Assembly (NCBI RefSeq): GCF_019422935.1
Contig: NZ_JAHZCJ010000001.1
Span: 532,127-596,126, forward strand
Length of the DNA: 64,000 nucleotides
Direction of reading: 5' to 3'
From: Desulfovibrio sp.
GTDB taxonomy: Bacteria > Desulfobacterota > Desulfovibrionia > Desulfovibrionales > Desulfovibrionaceae
The translations under genes and the position numbers were made by a program. The notes under the pieces are model-generated. The model did not search any database, was not told the origin of the DNA, and saw only the letters and a list, made by a program, of their open reading frames with translations. Below are positions 17,182 through 26,206 of this stretch, piece after piece. The first letter of the stretch is position 1; every line of letters starts with the position of its first letter.

Positions 17182-18135
17182 TCACATTGTCTTGTGGCTG
17201 GCGGAAGAACAATCGCTTTGAGTGTTGATCAGCCCCTTGATGTCGCGCAGGGGCGGCGTGCCGAACTGGCGACGGTATTCGCGGCTGAATTGCGAGGGGC
17301 TTTCGTACCCCACTTGAAAGGCTGCGCTGGTGGCGTCCAGATGCTCCATGAACATGAGGCGTCTTGCCTCGTGCAGGCGCATCCACTTTTGGTATTGCAG
17401 CGGGCTCATGCTGGTCATGGCTCGAAAATGGAGGTGGAAGGTCGAGGTGCTCATGCCTATCTGTCTGGCAAGGCTGTCTATCTTCAAGGGCTGGACGTAG
17501 TTTTTCTTAAGCCAGTCAATGGCCTGCGCAATCTGGAAGCCGTGGCTGCCAGCGGCCACAATCTGGCGCAGATAATGCCCCTGTTCGCCCAGCAGCAAGC
17601 GGTAGAGTATCTCTTTGTGGATCAGGGGCGAGAGCACGGCGATATCCTGCGGGTGGTCGTGCAGGTCAAGCAGCCGCTGAAAGGCGTTGAGCAAGGGCAT
17701 GCATACCTCGCTGACCCGCATGCCTCGCCCGGATTTTACCGCGCGTGTGACCGGCAGATTGCTGTCCACCATCATCTGGGCCAGCATGCGCATATCAAGC
17801 TTGAGCACCATGCCCAGCAGCGGAACTTCCGGGCTGGCCTCCACCACATTCGCCACAACCGGCAAGCCGACAGACGAAATCAGGTAGTGGTTGGCATCGT
17901 ACAGATATTCTTCATCCCCCAGCATAACGCGCTTGGCACCCTGAGCAACAAGGCAGATAGTTGGCTCGTACATGCAGCTTGCGGGCTGGGTCGGGGCTTC
18001 GTACCGCACAAGCACAAGTCCTGGCACTGCCGTTTCCAGACGGTGGTTTTGCTCGGTCTGGCGGGCAATATTGCGGGCCAGCGCCTGCCGTTGAACATTC
18101 AGCATGTCGCATTGTTCTTTGTCTTGCTGAGGCAT
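17182..18135 (-). CDS. AraC-family transcriptional regulator
   Basis: 317 residues from the ATG at 18135 (AGGGAG about 8 bases upstream); the frame stays open upstream but without a ribosome site. The N-terminal ~200 residues resemble the AraC_N (PF06719) ligand domain. The C-terminal ~100 residues contain two helix-turn-helix motifs (SLARQIGMSTSTFHLHFRAM and VGYESPSQFSREYRRQFG). This subfamily often controls a divergent oxidoreductase gene; here a flavin reductase is divergent at 18476. The shared 340-base upstream region holds direct repeats that could be its operators. Confidence 0.9.
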   Translation of the reverse strand: MPQQDKEQCDMLNVQRQALARNIARQTEQNHRLETAVPGLVLVRYEAPTQPASCMYEPTICLVAQGAKRVMLGDEEYLYDANHYLISSVGLPVVANVVEASPEVPLLGMVLKLDMRMLAQMMVDSNLPVTRAVKSGRGMRVSEVCMPLLNAFQRLLDLHDHPQDIAVLSPLIHKEILYRLLLGEQGHYLRQIVAAGSHGFQIAQAIDWLKKNYVQPLKIDSLARQIGMSTSTFHLHFRAMTSMSPLQYQKWMRLHEARRLMFMEHLDATSAAFQVGYESPSQFSREYRRQFGTPPLRDIKGLINTQSDCSSASHKTM

Positions 18136-18201
18136 TGTCGTTCTCCCTTTCTGGCTTTTTACCAGAAGAGCATGGATAAAAACAACACAATAGTTTGAAT
18201 C

Positions 18202-18240
18202 ATCGGACAATCGGGCAATAATTTGAGAGAATCGGACTAT
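18202..18240. promoter_or_regulatory. Direct repeats ATCGGACAAT / ATCGGACTAT, candidate AraC operators
   Basis: Nine of ten bases match between 18202-18211 and 18231-18240, spaced 29 bases start to start, close to three helical turns; an intervening TCGGGCAAT at 18211-18219 is a third partial match. They lie in the 340-base region between the AraC regulator and the divergent reductase gene, where nothing else is recognisable. Confidence 0.45.
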
Positions 18241-18475
18241 ACGCTTTTAGCCAGGGCTCTTAAAAGAATAAAGCAGCGGCTGAGGCATAGCGAGCACGTT
18301 TGCGTGCCTGGCGCAAAGGCAATCTGCCCGGTAAAATGCCTGCTAAAAAGTTAAAGTAGTGGTTTAAATATTCCAGTTGAAGTTTGCCTACATGCGCTTG
18401 AATGGCTGAAAATCAGCGTCTTGTCTGCAACTGGCATGGGATGAAATACCCACAAATCAGCAAGTGGAGCGAGTA

Positions 18476-19012
18476 ATGAAAAACATCCTGATTTTTTGCG
18501 GCAGCCCGCGCAAGGGCGGTAATTCTGATCTCTTGTGCGAGCAGTTTATGGCTGGAGCGCAGGAGGCAGGCCATAAGGTGGAAAAGATTTTTGTGCAGGA
18601 ACATAAAATCGCTCCATGTCTTGGCTGTGGGTATTGCCAGAGCCACAAGGGCGTTTGCGTGCAAAAGGACGGCATGGAAACCATGCTGGAAAAAATGATC
18701 AAGGCCGATGTTCTTGTGCTGGCCTCGCCCGTGTATTTCTATTCTGTGAGTGCGCAGATAAAAGCCCTCATGGACAGGACGGTTGCTCGCTACACTGAAA
18801 TCCAGAACAAGATCATGTATTACATTATTGCCGCTGCGGACACTGATTTGTCGCACATGGAGCGAACCATAGAATGCTTCAGGGGTTTTGCCTACTGCCT
18901 TGAAGGATCGGTGGAAAAGGGCGTTGTGTACGGCGTTGGCGCGTGGAACAAGGGTGATATAAAGGGATCCCCCAGCATGGTGCAGGCTTTTGAAATGGGC
19001 AAAAACGTGTAG
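18476..19012 (+). CDS. NADPH-dependent FMN reductase / flavodoxin-fold iron-sulfur flavoprotein
   Basis: 178 residues from the ATG at 18476; a GTG at 18464 is in frame but GGAG lies just before the ATG. The N-terminus ILIFCGSPRKGGNSD is the FMN phosphate-binding loop of the flavodoxin-like fold. A CLGCGYCQ cluster near residue 45 resembles the cysteine motif of iron-sulfur flavoproteins. It probably transfers electrons from NAD(P)H or ferredoxin to quinones or other acceptors. It is divergent from the AraC regulator and likely controlled by it. larC follows 160 bases later. Confidence 0.8.
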   Translation: MKNILIFCGSPRKGGNSDLLCEQFMAGAQEAGHKVEKIFVQEHKIAPCLGCGYCQSHKGVCVQKDGMETMLEKMIKADVLVLASPVYFYSVSAQIKALMDRTVARYTEIQNKIMYYIIAAADTDLSHMERTIECFRGFAYCLEGSVEKGVVYGVGAWNKGDIKGSPSMVQAFEMGKNV

Positions 19013-19172
19013 AGGCAGCACATACGGTGTGCCGGATCGCCGCCATCATGCAGGAATGGGCAAGAATCAAACCGTATTGTCTATTCCCTGTTGCGGGCAA
19101 AATACCTATATTGCGCACTGGCGGCGGCAGCCTGCCCTATTTTTCCAGATGCACACCTCTTGCCGGGGCTTT

Positions 19173-20048
19173 ATGAAGATACTGTATTACGATTGCTTTG
19201 CCGGAATCAGCGGCGATATGAATCTGGCCGCCCTGATTGATCTTGGGGTCAGCCCCGATTACCTCAAGGCCGAACTGGCCAAGCTCGCCATTGATGACGA
19301 GTTTGAGCTCCAGTGTCAGCCAGAAATATGCAATGGCATCCTGGGGATGCAGGTTCATGTGCGCTTGAACGGCCAACAGCACGAGCACAGCCACGGTCAT
19401 GAACATCCTCACGCGCACGGGCACGAAAACGGGCATGAACACGGGCATACGCATGCTGGTGCGCCTGCCCACGTGCATGACCACAACCCCGCGCAGGGCA
19501 GTCACCTGCCGCACAGAAATCTGGCCGACATCACAGCAATCATCATGCAAAGCGCGCTGGCAGACCCGGTCAAGCAGACGAGCCTGAACATATTCCGCCG
19601 CATTGCCGAGGCAGAAGCCAAAGTGCATGGCAAGGCTCTGGAAGAAGTGCACTTTCACGAAGTTGGCGCTACGGATTCCATTGTGGACATCGTGGGCGCA
19701 GCCATCTGTTTTCATGCTCTTGATGTTGATGCCGTGTGGTCTTCGCCCCTGGAGCTTGGAGGCGGTTTTGTGCGCTGCGCGCACGGCATGATGCCTGTTC
19801 CTGCCCCGGCGACAGTCGAGATCCTTCATGGCATCCCCACCACACGCGGCGGGGTGGAGCATGAGGCCACAACCCCAACCGGGGCGGCCATCATCGCCGC
19901 TCTGGCCCATGCCTTCAAGGCAGCCCCGGCCATGACAACCCTGAGCACCGGTTACGGCATCGGCCACCGCCAGACCGAGCGCCCCAATATGCTGCGGGTG
20001 CATCTGGCGGAAGTGGACGAAGTTGCGGTCGCTGGCCCAGCCAGTTGA
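19173..20048 (+). CDS. larC: Nickel insertion protein LarC, N-terminal part only
   Basis: 291 residues from the ATG at 19173 (MKILYYDCFAGISGDMNLAA, the LarC signature start). A His-rich nickel-binding stretch sits at about residues 70-110 (HEHSHGHEHPHAHGHEN and following). The motif EVHFHEVGATDSIVDIVG and the block PVPAPATVEIL are conserved LarC features. LarC inserts nickel into the pincer cofactor of lactate racemase and related enzymes. The protein ends after RVHLAEVDEVAVAGPAS, about where LarC1 ends in Lactiplantibacillus. The CTP-binding C-terminal half is absent in all frames up to larB. larB follows 93 bases later. Confidence 0.85.
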   Translation: MKILYYDCFAGISGDMNLAALIDLGVSPDYLKAELAKLAIDDEFELQCQPEICNGILGMQVHVRLNGQQHEHSHGHEHPHAHGHENGHEHGHTHAGAPAHVHDHNPAQGSHLPHRNLADITAIIMQSALADPVKQTSLNIFRRIAEAEAKVHGKALEEVHFHEVGATDSIVDIVGAAICFHALDVDAVWSSPLELGGGFVRCAHGMMPVPAPATVEILHGIPTTRGGVEHEATTPTGAAIIAALAHAFKAAPAMTTLSTGYGIGHRQTERPNMLRVHLAEVDEVAVAGPAS

Positions 20049-20141
20049 TTCTGCCTGCTCTGGCGTAATCTTGACGCTACGAATTGTACGGGGCAAATAA
20101 AGATCGCGGGCAATGAAGCCCGACCATGTCGGAGTAGAAGT

Positions 20142-20906
20142 ATGTCAGGTGGTTCACTGGAAAAACTGCTCACAGATATCAGAGACGGAAGCCTCTCTGT
20201 TGCCGATGGCATGAATCTGCTGCGCGAGAGTTCGGTGCTTGATCTTGGGCACACCAAGTTTGATTTGCAGCGCCCGGCGCGCAATGGCTTTCCGGAGGTC
20301 ATTTACGGCGAGGGCAAAACTCCTGAGCAGGTGGGCGAAATATTCCTCCGCGTGGGCGACCGCAGCAATGTGCTGGCCACAAGGGTTTCGACAGAAATGG
20401 CGGCCCATGTGCAGTCTGTGTGCCCCAATGCCGAATACAATGCTCTTGGGCGCGCCCTTACGCTGGTCGTCAAGCCCATTGTCTGGAAGCAGGGCGAAGT
20501 TGCCATTGTTACCGCGGGCACCTCTGACCTGCCCGTGGCGGAAGAAGCCCGGGAGACCTGCCGCATGCTTGGCGTGCGTGCAAAAATCCTTGCAGATGTG
20601 GGCGTGGCGGGCATCCACCGCCTGATCAACAACTTGCCGGAGGTGCTTGCCGCCCGCGCCGTTATTGTGATTGCGGGCATGGAGGGCGCACTGGCGAGCG
20701 TGGTCGGCGGTCTGGTGCCGCAGCCTGTGGTGGCGGTTCCCACATCTGTGGGCTATGGAGCGTCGTTTGCGGGGTTGTCCGCCTTGCTTGGCATGCTCAC
20801 CTCCTGCGCCAGCGGTGTCACTGTAACCAATATCGACAACGGCTTCGGCGCTGCCTGCGCCGCTTGCCGCATTATCAATGCCTGCGAGAACAACAGCAAA
20901 ACCTAA
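20142..20906 (+). CDS. larB: Nickel-pincer cofactor biosynthesis protein LarB
   Basis: 254 residues, start preceded by GGAG. The N-terminal segment (LEKLLTDIRDGSLSVADG, FPEVIYGEGKTPEQ) and the PurE-like C-terminal domain (IVTAGTSDLPVAEEARET, VPTSVGYGASFAG) identify LarB. It carboxylates and hydrolyses nicotinic acid adenine dinucleotide to pyridinium-3,5-biscarboxylic acid mononucleotide, the first step of the cofactor pathway. larC lies just upstream. LarE, which adds sulfur, and LarA are not in the window. Confidence 0.94.
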   Translation: MSGGSLEKLLTDIRDGSLSVADGMNLLRESSVLDLGHTKFDLQRPARNGFPEVIYGEGKTPEQVGEIFLRVGDRSNVLATRVSTEMAAHVQSVCPNAEYNALGRALTLVVKPIVWKQGEVAIVTAGTSDLPVAEEARETCRMLGVRAKILADVGVAGIHRLINNLPEVLAARAVIVIAGMEGALASVVGGLVPQPVVAVPTSVGYGASFAGLSALLGMLTSCASGVTVTNIDNGFGAACAACRIINACENNSKT

Positions 20907-21134
20907 AACCTGAACTGTCCGGCAGCGGACACTTGCCTTTATATTCCCCCCACAAAATCCGGTCAGCGTAATTCGCTGCACTGCCAGGGCCATGCGTCTT
21001 TGTTCCCGGCAGCATGCCGCACAGGCGCAGGCCTTGTGCATATTGCCGGGCCGTCTTTATGGCAGTCATACCACTACACAGAGCGGGCAGACAGCCTGCT
21101 GATATCCTGAACATACTTCCACTGCGGGGCTGTT

Positions 21135-22544
21135 ATGGACAAGAATGATAAGTCTTCCGGGGTATCGCGGCGCCGCCTTTTGCAAGCGGCTGGGGCAGGC
21201 GTTGCAGGGGGCGCGGTGCTCTACGGGCTGGACAAGCTGCGCCTTTTGCCCAGTTTTGAGCAGCCAAAGCCTGTTCCACCTGCGGAAAAGATGACCTGCC
21301 GCGTTAATCCCAAAAATGGCGACAAGGTATCACTGCTGGGTTTTGGCTGCATGCGCTTTCCCATGCTGCCGGGTGCAGACAGCCCCACCGGGCCGGAAGT
21401 GAACGAGCAGGGGGCCTTTGCCCTTGTGGACTATGCCATTGCCCACGGGGTGAACTATTTTGATACGGCATGGCCCTACCATCGCGGCGTTTCAGAAAGC
21501 GTCATTGGCAAGGCCCTGCAGCGCTACCCCCGCGAGAGCTTTTATCTGGCCGACAAAATGCCCACGTTTCTTATGCCCACAAGGGAACAGGCCCGGGAAA
21601 TTTTTGAAAAGCAGCTTGAAAAATGCAAGGTAGAATACTTTGATTACTATTTGCTGCACGCAATACAGTCTGTAGAAGCCTATCAGACTGTTTACGAAAA
21701 GAACGGCGTGCTTGAATATCTGCTTGAAGAAAAAAAGAAAGGCCGTATCCGCAATCTTGGCTGGTCGTTTCACGGCAATGCACCAACGCTGGAATATCTG
21801 CTCTCGCGTGACGTCGCGTGGGATTTTGCCATGGTGCAGCTCAATTATCACGACATGCTGCACGAATACAAAATTGCGCCAAATCAGGCAAAATTCATTC
21901 CCAAAGACCCAGCGCCCACGCAGTGGATGTTTGAAAAAATGCAGCAAAGCGGCCTGCCGCTGATAGTCATGGAGCCTCTGCTTGGCGGTCGGCTTGCCCG
22001 GTTGAACAAAAAGGCGCTTGCCATCCTTCAGGCTGAAAGGCCCGAGGCTTCGGGCGCATCGTGGGCCTTCAGGTATGTGGCGGGCTTGCCCAACGTGATC
22101 ACCATGCTGAGCGGCATGACCTATATGGAACACCTTCAGGACAACCTGCGGGCGCTGGCTCCTTACGAGCCGCTTTCCGGCCGCGAAATGGAAGTTCTCA
22201 AAGCGGCTCTGAATGTTTTTCTGACCCAGTCAAACATCCGCTGCACCACGTGCGGCTATTGCATGCCATGTCCCTATGGCGTTGATATCCCGTCTGTATT
22301 TGCCCACTTTAACCGTTGCCTTGACGATGAACTGATCCCCAAGGGGACGCGCGACCCTGACTATGAAAAGGCCCGCCGGGCCTACCTTGTGGAATATGAG
22401 CGCTCAGTCCCTGAGTTGCGGCAGGCAGCGCGCTGCACAGGGTGCGGCAAATGCCTCACGCATTGCCCGCAGATGATTGCCATCCCGGATGAAATGGCCC
22501 GCCTGGGCAAGTTTGTTGAAAATCTGAGAACAAGGCAGGGATAG
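21135..22544 (+). CDS. Tat-exported aldo/keto reductase with C-terminal 4Fe-4S cysteines
   Basis: 469 residues. The N-terminus SRRRLLQAAGAGVAGGAV is a twin-arginine signal. The aldo/keto reductase barrel follows, with LLGFGCMRFP and the catalytic-type Asp and Tyr in YFDTAWPYHRG. The C-terminal ~110 residues hold two cysteine clusters, CTTCGYCMPCPYG and CTGCGKCLTHCP. The family includes ferredoxin-linked oxidoreductases. The next gene, a membrane polyferredoxin, starts 3 bases later and could supply or take electrons. The aldehyde or ketone substrate is unknown. A signal peptide on this family is notable. Confidence 0.85.
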   Translation: MDKNDKSSGVSRRRLLQAAGAGVAGGAVLYGLDKLRLLPSFEQPKPVPPAEKMTCRVNPKNGDKVSLLGFGCMRFPMLPGADSPTGPEVNEQGAFALVDYAIAHGVNYFDTAWPYHRGVSESVIGKALQRYPRESFYLADKMPTFLMPTREQAREIFEKQLEKCKVEYFDYYLLHAIQSVEAYQTVYEKNGVLEYLLEEKKKGRIRNLGWSFHGNAPTLEYLLSRDVAWDFAMVQLNYHDMLHEYKIAPNQAKFIPKDPAPTQWMFEKMQQSGLPLIVMEPLLGGRLARLNKKALAILQAERPEASGASWAFRYVAGLPNVITMLSGMTYMEHLQDNLRALAPYEPLSGREMEVLKAALNVFLTQSNIRCTTCGYCMPCPYGVDIPSVFAHFNRCLDDELIPKGTRDPDYEKARRAYLVEYERSVPELRQAARCTGCGKCLTHCPQMIAIPDEMARLGKFVENLRTRQG

Positions 22545-22547
22545 CCC

Positions 22548-24038
22548 ATGTTACGGATCGTTCGCATCGTGCTGGCCGCGCTTTGTTTTGCTGCAATCTG
22601 CCTGCTGTTTGTGGATGTGAGCGGGCTGTTTGCTCCATCGTTGGCCTTTATGGCAAAGGTGCAGCTTGTGCCCGCCGTGCTGGCTGGCAGCCTTGGCGCG
22701 GTGGCTGGCGTAGCCCTGATGACGCTGGTTTTCGGCAGAGTCTATTGCTCGGCCTTGTGCCCGCTTGGCGTGGTGCAGGACATTATCGGCGCAAGGGCGG
22801 GCAAGTACCGCTTCCGCTACTCCTCCCCGCGTAGCCTGCTGCGGCTGGCGTTTCTTGGCATTTTTGTGTTTTCCCTGCTGGCGGGCGTGCCGCTGGTTTT
22901 TTCCCTGCTTGAACCCTACAGCGCCTTTGGCCGCATGGCGGCTGACCTGCTGGCCCCCCTTTGGGCAACTGGCAGCAACGCGCTTGCCTGGGCCTCTGAA
23001 CGGGCAGGAAACTATGATGTGGCTCCCACGCTGGTGTGGCAAAAAGGTTGGGCAGCACTGGCAGCAGCGGCTGTCACCCTTGCCGTGGTTGGGGTCTTGT
23101 CATGGCGTTTCGGGCGGTTGTGGTGCAATGCGGTCTGCCCTGTGGGAACTGTTCTGGGATTTCTGAGCCGATTTTCCCTGTTCCAGCCCCGCATAAACGA
23201 AAGCGCGTGTAAAAAATGCGGCCTGTGCGAAAAGGCCTGCAAGGCATCCTGTATTGATGCAGAATCTGGAAGCGTTGATGCAAGCCGTTGCGTGGCCTGC
23301 TTCAATTGCGTGGGAGTGTGCCGTCACGGGGCCGTCAGCTATGCCTCCGGGCTGTCAAAAGAACATGCGGAGGCGCACATACAGCCACAGGCCATAGCCC
23401 CTGCGGGTACAGCGGCAAAGGGCAAGCTTAATGGTGCACGGCGCAGCGTGCTTGCGGCATTGGTTGGCCTTGCCGTGCCGGGACTTGCCTTTGGCAGAAG
23501 CGCTTCGGCCATTCCGGCGCTTACCCGCAGGCAGAGCCATGAGAGGCAAACGGCCATTGTGCCGCCCGGGGCGCAGTCCATGCAGGTGCTTGGCGCGCGC
23601 TGCACCGGGTGTCAGCTCTGCGTTTCTGCCTGTCCCAATCAGGTGTTGCGGGCATCGGATATGGGCAGCGGCCTGATGCAACCCACGCTTTCCTTTGAGC
23701 GGGGTTACTGCCGCGTCAACTGCGTGACCTGCTCGGAGGTTTGCCCCGCTGGGGCCATACGGCCCATTACTCCGGCAGTAAAAAGCTCCATGCAGATCGG
23801 GCGGGCCGTCATTGCCCTTGAGAGCTGTATAACCGTGACGGACAAGGTAGCCTGCACTGCCTGCGCCAAAATATGCCCGCCACGGGTGATAAATCTGGTG
23901 GGGCCGGATGATGCCCCCAAAAAGCCGGTTGTGGATGCGGAGCGCTGCACTGGCTGCGGCGCATGTGAATATGTTTGCCCGGCGCGCCCTTTTGCCGCAA
24001 TCCATGTGGAGGGTGTTGCGGAGCAGAGGCGTATCTGA
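22548..24038 (+). CDS. Membrane polyferredoxin, NapH/CcoG-like
   Basis: 496 residues. The N-terminal membrane half has four or five helices and two CxxxCP motifs (YCSALCPLG, WCNAVCPVG) typical of NapH, NosR and YccM. Then follow several 4Fe-4S cysteine sets: CKKCGLCEKACK, CVACFNCVGVC, CTGCQLCVSACP, CVTCSEVCP, CTACAKICP and CTGCGACEYVCP. It should move electrons between the quinone pool or cytoplasmic donors and the exported aldo/keto reductase encoded 3 bases upstream. A second hydrophobic stretch near 305-320 separates two ferredoxin blocks. Confidence 0.85.
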   Translation: MLRIVRIVLAALCFAAICLLFVDVSGLFAPSLAFMAKVQLVPAVLAGSLGAVAGVALMTLVFGRVYCSALCPLGVVQDIIGARAGKYRFRYSSPRSLLRLAFLGIFVFSLLAGVPLVFSLLEPYSAFGRMAADLLAPLWATGSNALAWASERAGNYDVAPTLVWQKGWAALAAAAVTLAVVGVLSWRFGRLWCNAVCPVGTVLGFLSRFSLFQPRINESACKKCGLCEKACKASCIDAESGSVDASRCVACFNCVGVCRHGAVSYASGLSKEHAEAHIQPQAIAPAGTAAKGKLNGARRSVLAALVGLAVPGLAFGRSASAIPALTRRQSHERQTAIVPPGAQSMQVLGARCTGCQLCVSACPNQVLRASDMGSGLMQPTLSFERGYCRVNCVTCSEVCPAGAIRPITPAVKSSMQIGRAVIALESCITVTDKVACTACAKICPPRVINLVGPDDAPKKPVVDAERCTGCGACEYVCPARPFAAIHVEGVAEQRRI

Positions 24039-24090
24039 CCTGGCTGGATCTATACCTGCCACGGGCAGGCCACCAAGCTTTATAACTAAC

Positions 24091-24134
24091 AATGGCTGCT
24101 TGCGGTTTTACCCCAGGCAGCCATTAGCCTTTTT
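24091..24134 (+). terminator. Intrinsic terminator after the polyferredoxin gene
   Basis: Stem AATGGCTGC with GCAGCCATT (9 bases, perfect) around a 17-base loop, followed by CCTTTTT. The remaining 24135-24378, up to bioF, holds no gene; it should contain the bio promoter, but I could not recognise a BirA operator or well-spaced hexamers. Confidence 0.8.
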
Positions 24135-24378
24135 ACCTGATTTCACAGCAAAACGGTTTAGCGTTGGCCAGAATGACAACTTCAAACAGCGCAGCCTCCA
24201 TGCGGCATGATTGACTTACCGCCCTTTGCGGGTGACGATATCCAATTGTGGGAGCGACTGTTTTTTGCAGAGCCGCTTTTCTGGCGGACGCTTGCGCCGC
24301 TCCTTTCAATGATTTCTGCATGCCTTTGATATGCGGCTGGCCCTCGCTGCCAGCCGAGATATGCCTAACGGACAGTAA

Positions 24379-25548
24379 ATGATGCAATACACACAGTGGC
24401 TTGAAGAAAAAAAGCAGAACGGCAGCCTGCGCGCCCTGCGCAATATTGATGCAGTGCAGCGCGAGAGGGAGGGGGCCGGAGCGCCCTTTATCAACCTCAG
24501 CTCCAACGATTATCTTTCTCTTGGCGACGATGCCGACCTGCGGCAGGAATTCTGGTCGCAGCAGGATGTTTCCTCTTTGCGTATGGGGGCGTGTTCCTCA
24601 CGCCTGCTCACGGGCACCTGCGACCAACAGGAGGCTTTTGAGCGGGAACTGGCAGCAGCCTACGGAGCGGAGGCCGCACTGGTGTTTGGCAGCGGTTACC
24701 ACGCCAACCAGGGTATTCTGCCCGCCGTGTGTTCAAGCCGCACGCTTATTCTGGCCGACAAGCTGGTGCATGCCAGCCTTATTGACGGAATCCGCATGAG
24801 CGAGGGCAAGTGCATCCGCTTCAGGCACAATGACTACGCCCAGCTCGAAATGCTGGTGCAAAAACACGTTGAGGACTACGAAAACATCATCATTGTCACC
24901 GAATCCATTTTCAGCATGGACGGCGACGCCTGCGATCTGCCCCGGCTGGTGGCGCTGAAAAAGGCCAATCCCACTGTGCAGCTTTATGTGGATGAGGCTC
25001 ACGCAGTGGGTGTACGCGGCGCAAAGGGGCTTGGCTGCTGCGAGGAGCAGGGCTGCGCTGCGGACATTGATTTTCTGGTGGGCACCATGGGCAAGGCCTG
25101 GGCCTCGCTGGGTGCGTATGTGATCTGTTCCTCAGCCCTGCGGGAATACCTGGTTAATACAGTGCGTCCATTTATTTTTACCACGGCCCTGCCCCCGGTC
25201 AACATTGCCTGGAGCCGCTTTGTGCTTGCAAAGTTTGCCAGCGCCGAAGTGGCGGCTCGCAGAGAACATCTTGCCGGGCTGGCGGCCATGATGCATGCTT
25301 TTACTGACGGCCTTGGGCAGTCGGTGCGCAGTACATCGCAGATCGTGCCCGTCATTACGGGTGAAAACCAGCGCACGCTTGCCATTGCCGGGCATTTACA
25401 GCGTGAGGGTTTTTACATTATGGGCATACGCCCGCCCACGGTGCCTGCGGGCAGCTCGCGCCTGCGCATTTCGCTCACAGCGGGAACAGCGCGCGAGGAG
25501 GTTGAAGCCCTTATAGAATTGCTGAACAGGTTGCTGCATGAAGATTGA
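24379..25548 (+). CDS. bioF: 8-amino-7-oxononanoate synthase
   Basis: 389 residues. PLP fold type I enzyme condensing pimeloyl-ACP (or -CoA) with alanine in biotin synthesis. Visible features: SSNDYLSLGDD near the N-terminus, ALVFGSGYHANQG, the YVDEAHAVGVRGAKGLG block with the conserved Asp and His, and the PLP lysine in LVGTMGKAWASLGAY. Tandem ATG codons occur at the start with only a weak ribosome site. bioG overlaps its last 11 bases. Confidence 0.93.
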   Translation: MMQYTQWLEEKKQNGSLRALRNIDAVQREREGAGAPFINLSSNDYLSLGDDADLRQEFWSQQDVSSLRMGACSSRLLTGTCDQQEAFERELAAAYGAEAALVFGSGYHANQGILPAVCSSRTLILADKLVHASLIDGIRMSEGKCIRFRHNDYAQLEMLVQKHVEDYENIIIVTESIFSMDGDACDLPRLVALKKANPTVQLYVDEAHAVGVRGAKGLGCCEEQGCAADIDFLVGTMGKAWASLGAYVICSSALREYLVNTVRPFIFTTALPPVNIAWSRFVLAKFASAEVAARREHLAGLAAMMHAFTDGLGQSVRSTSQIVPVITGENQRTLAIAGHLQREGFYIMGIRPPTVPAGSSRLRISLTAGTAREEVEALIELLNRLLHED

Positions 25549-26206
25549 TTTTTTGCGGCGCGCCAGTTGCCCGACCCTGGAACTGTTTTTTACCGGGTGG
25601 GGCATGGACAGCCGCCCCTTTGCCTGGGCCGCGGATTCGCCGCATACGGCGCGTTGCGATTTTGCCGTGTGCTACGACTATACCGATATGACGCTGGACG
25701 CGGAGGCCCTGCGCCCTTACAGCGAGGTGCGGGTGCGGGCATGGTCGCTTGGCGTGTACGCGGCCTCTCTGGTCTTGCCGGGTTTGCAGTGCGCTGTGAG
25801 CCACGCCATTGCCATTAACGGAACGCTCACGCCTGTTGATGATACTCTTGGCATACCGGTGGCGGTCTATGATGCCACGCTTGAGAACCTTTCCGCCGAA
25901 AGCGTGGATCGTTTCAACCGGCGCATGTGCGGCGCGCACAGGGCCGTTTTTGAAGCGCGCAGATCCCCACACAGTTTGGCACGCAGTGTGGATTCACTGC
26001 TGGCGGAGCTGAAGAATATCAGGGAATGCGCTGCCCGCACGGACAGGGTGCAGTTTACAGGCTGGAACATGGCAGTTCTGAGCAAAAAAGACAGGATATT
26101 CCCCATTGCAAACATGCGTAAAGCCTGGTCTGCAATCCCGGTGCTGGAGCTGGACGAGCCGCATTATATGCCGGATATTCCTTTTGTGCCTGTAGAATTG
26201 CCATGA
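25538..26206 (+). CDS. bioG: Pimeloyl-ACP methyl ester esterase, BioG type
   Basis: 222 residues. It matches the BioG (DUF452) alpha/beta hydrolase family: FFTGWGMDSRPF oxyanion region near residue 18, catalytic Ser in RAWSLGVYAAS, Asp in LSKKDRIFP, and His in DEPHYMP. It removes the methyl group BioC added, releasing pimeloyl-ACP for BioF. It overlaps bioF at its start and bioC at its end, so the three are translationally coupled. BioG is a non-homologous replacement for BioH, used in several lineages. Confidence 0.9.
   Translation: MKIDFLRRASCPTLELFFTGWGMDSRPFAWAADSPHTARCDFAVCYDYTDMTLDAEALRPYSEVRVRAWSLGVYAASLVLPGLQCAVSHAIAINGTLTPVDDTLGIPVAVYDATLENLSAESVDRFNRRMCGAHRAVFEARRSPHSLARSVDSLLAELKNIRECAARTDRVQFTGWNMAVLSKKDRIFPIANMRKAWSAIPVLELDEPHYMPDIPFVPVELP

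Noticed and set aside
19380..19500. Short tandem repeats in larC
   Set aside because: They are codons of the His-rich nickel-binding stretch, not a CRISPR or independent repeat array. No CRISPR array was seen anywhere in the window.
20040..20141. Programmed frameshift joining LarC1 to LarC2
   Set aside because: All three frames after the larC stop close before larB and none encodes LarC2-like sequence.
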